From: Bacteroidia bacterium
GTDB lineage: Bacteria; Bacteroidota; Bacteroidia; Bacteroidales; P3
Length of the DNA stretch: 7,144 nt
NCBI GenBank assembly: GCA_025999775.1
Contig: BNXT01000070.1
Span: forward strand, 1-7,144
Direction of reading: 5' to 3'
Shown here: one piece after another, positions 6,001 through 7,144 of the stretch
How the letters are laid out: each line of letters opens with the position of its first letter
Position numbering within the stretch: the stretch's first letter is position 1
The notes under the pieces: generated by a model
What the model was told of the DNA's origin: nothing
What the model saw: only the letters and a program-made list of their open reading frames with translations
The model's database searches: none
Program-made: the position numbers and the translations under genes

Positions 6001-7116
6001 TTAGTATTGCGACTTCACGATTTTGCTTGTATTCTTATCAAGGTCAACTAAACGGTAATTTTTATTACCCATTTTTAACTCGTAAGCATATTCAATCTGA
6101 CGTTTGCCGCTGGCGTCGATCACTTTCTGAAATGGGTCATCACAATTGTGCGCTATAGAAACAAGGTCATGGCTTGCTTTTTCAATTGCGACCATGTCGG
6201 TTGACGCAAGGATTCCGATGTTTGGAACAAAAGGTTTACCCGGATGACCGGAACAGTCACAAGACGTAGAAATATCCACCAATACATTGATATACACCAT
6301 GTCGTGATCTTTTTTTACAGCTTTAGCGTATTCTACAAGACGTTCACAAAATACGGTATGCATGTCGCCGCCTTCGGGCATACGAAGCGCTTTAGTTGGG
6401 CAAGCATCAATGCACTTACCGCAACCAATACACTTGTCAAGGTCAACGGTCAATGGGTCTAATGTAATAGCGCCATTGGGACATTCAGCAAGACAGATAC
6501 CACAACCTATGCACTTATCATTGACAACAGGGATATTGTTTTTGTGCTGCGCTAATTTACCATGCGGCGTTGCAAACCCCATAGATAGATTTTTGATAGC
6601 GCCACCGAAACCGGCTGATCCGTGTCCCTTGAAATGCGATAGAATCAAATAGCTATCATAATTATTGAGATGACTACCTAAGAAAAATTCTTTGTAGTGT
6701 TTGGCGCCCTCAACATCTGTAACAACAATTTCGCCCTCAGAATCCAGAATATCAATAGGCGCATACGTAAAACCGTGGTCTTTTGCTACTTGAATGTGGG
6801 ATTCCGTAAGATGACGATCGCCGTTGTAAAGAACATTGGTTTCAACAAACGTACCGTTGATTTTTTTAACAATAGCTTCAAATAACGGTGGCTTGACGTA
6901 GTATTCGTTACCCGGTTGACCAAAATGCACTTTCACGCCTATTTTACCATGCAGTTCTTTTTCGATCGTTGCAAAAACTTTGTTCATTCCTTCCGCAGTG
7001 ATAGACTCGGTGAAATAAACATCCGAAATAGTAGCATCTTTGGTGGATGAGCCACAGGACGAAAACAGTCCGAAGATACCAATTAAAAGGGACAATGAAA
7101 TAATTTTTCTTTTCAT
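6001..7116 (-). CDS. DUF362 lipoprotein with two 4Fe-4S ferredoxin motifs
   Basis: The 371-residue protein starts MKRKII, has a hydrophobic stretch at 5-18 and a lipobox FSSC with C21, which predicts export and lipid anchoring. The DUF362 domain follows: VYFTESIT at 33-40, GHGSAGFGGAIKNLSMGF at 164-181, and CDCSG at 286-290 leading to GILASTDMVAIEKAS near 301-315. Inserted in it are two classical ferredoxin motifs, C202/C205/C208/C212 and C229/C232/C235/C239, each ending CP, so it should bind two 4Fe-4S clusters. A role in electron transfer or redox chemistry is inferred; no substrate is known. A start that avoids the signal peptide (for example M44) would delete conserved VYFTESIT, so the long form is preferred. 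It is transcribed toward xerD, with 10 nt between stop codons, and is not part of the rightward operon. Only 28 nt upstream of the start are in the window; they are AT-rich with no recognisable promoter. Confidence 0.9.
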   Translation of the reverse strand: MKRKIISLSLLIGIFGLFSSCGSSTKDATISDVYFTESITAEGMNKVFATIEKELHGKIGVKVHFGQPGNEYYVKPPLFEAIVKKINGTFVETNVLYNGDRHLTESHIQVAKDHGFTYAPIDILDSEGEIVVTDVEGAKHYKEFFLGSHLNNYDSYLILSHFKGHGSAGFGGAIKNLSMGFATPHGKLAQHKNNIPVVNDKCIGCGICLAECPNGAITLDPLTVDLDKCIGCGKCIDACPTKALRMPEGGDMHTVFCERLVEYAKAVKKDHDMVYINVLVDISTSCDCSGHPGKPFVPNIGILASTDMVAIEKASHDLVSIAHNCDDPFQKVIDASGKRQIEYAYELKMGNKNYRLVDLDKNTSKIVKSQY

Positions 7117-7144
7117 AATTTGGATTTATTTAAGTGTGTTTATT

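Noticed and set aside
6362..6652. Plus-strand open frame of 96 codons opposite the ferredoxin part of the DUF362 gene
   Set aside because: It is the antisense of strongly conserved ferredoxin and DUF362 motifs and its translation shows no recognisable domain.

Overview
The window looks like chromosome from a Bacteroidota bacterium, probably Bacteroidales-like; genus cannot be judged from sequence alone. The reasons are: lipoproteins with Bacteroidota-style signal peptides, a probable DUF4421 outer-membrane protein, a SpmA/SpmB-type fusion protein, a RimO and XerD of the usual Bacteroidota length, moderately AT-rich DNA, and start codons with no visible Shine-Dalgarno sequence, as is usual in that phylum. 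No tRNA, rRNA, CRISPR array, insertion sequence or phage gene is visible.

Layout. Six genes or gene parts run rightward and are tightly packed (gaps of 4 to 22 nt, or overlap), so they are probably one transcription unit: the C-terminal part of a U32-family protein entering from the left edge (2-121), peptide deformylase def (122-679), a SpmA-SpmB fusion membrane protein (688-1923), an FGE/sulfatase-modifying-factor-fold lipoprotein (1941-2753), rimO (2776-4074), a probable DUF4421 outer-membrane beta-barrel protein (4079-5098) and xerD (5067-5990). A leftward gene for a DUF362 lipoprotein with two 4Fe-4S motifs (6001-7116) faces xerD with only 10 nt between stop codons. A strong hairpin inside the 3' end of xerD, followed on the minus strand by a T-rich run, probably terminates the leftward transcript. 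There is no gene-free stretch longer than 30 nt.

The most unusual point is at the left edge. The reading frame is open without a stop from base 2 through the def stop codon. Its first 40 codons read clearly as the C-terminal domain of a U32 peptidase-family protein (TrhP/YegQ-like). They break off just where the U32 domain should continue with its TGPTTG-type segment, and the complete deformylase begins at that point. As written, the DNA encodes an in-frame U32-deformylase fusion, or a U32 gene whose end was lost in a deletion. The rest of the window is recognisable housekeeping and envelope genes. I do not see a new defence or mobile system.

Functionally, three of the genes act on the translation machinery: U32/TrhP-like proteins take part in tRNA wobble-uridine hydroxylation, Def removes N-formyl groups from nascent proteins, and RimO methylthiolates ribosomal protein S12. 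XerD resolves chromosome dimers. The FGE-fold lipoprotein, the DUF4421 protein and the DUF362 lipoprotein are predicted to be exported to the envelope and have no established role that I can name.
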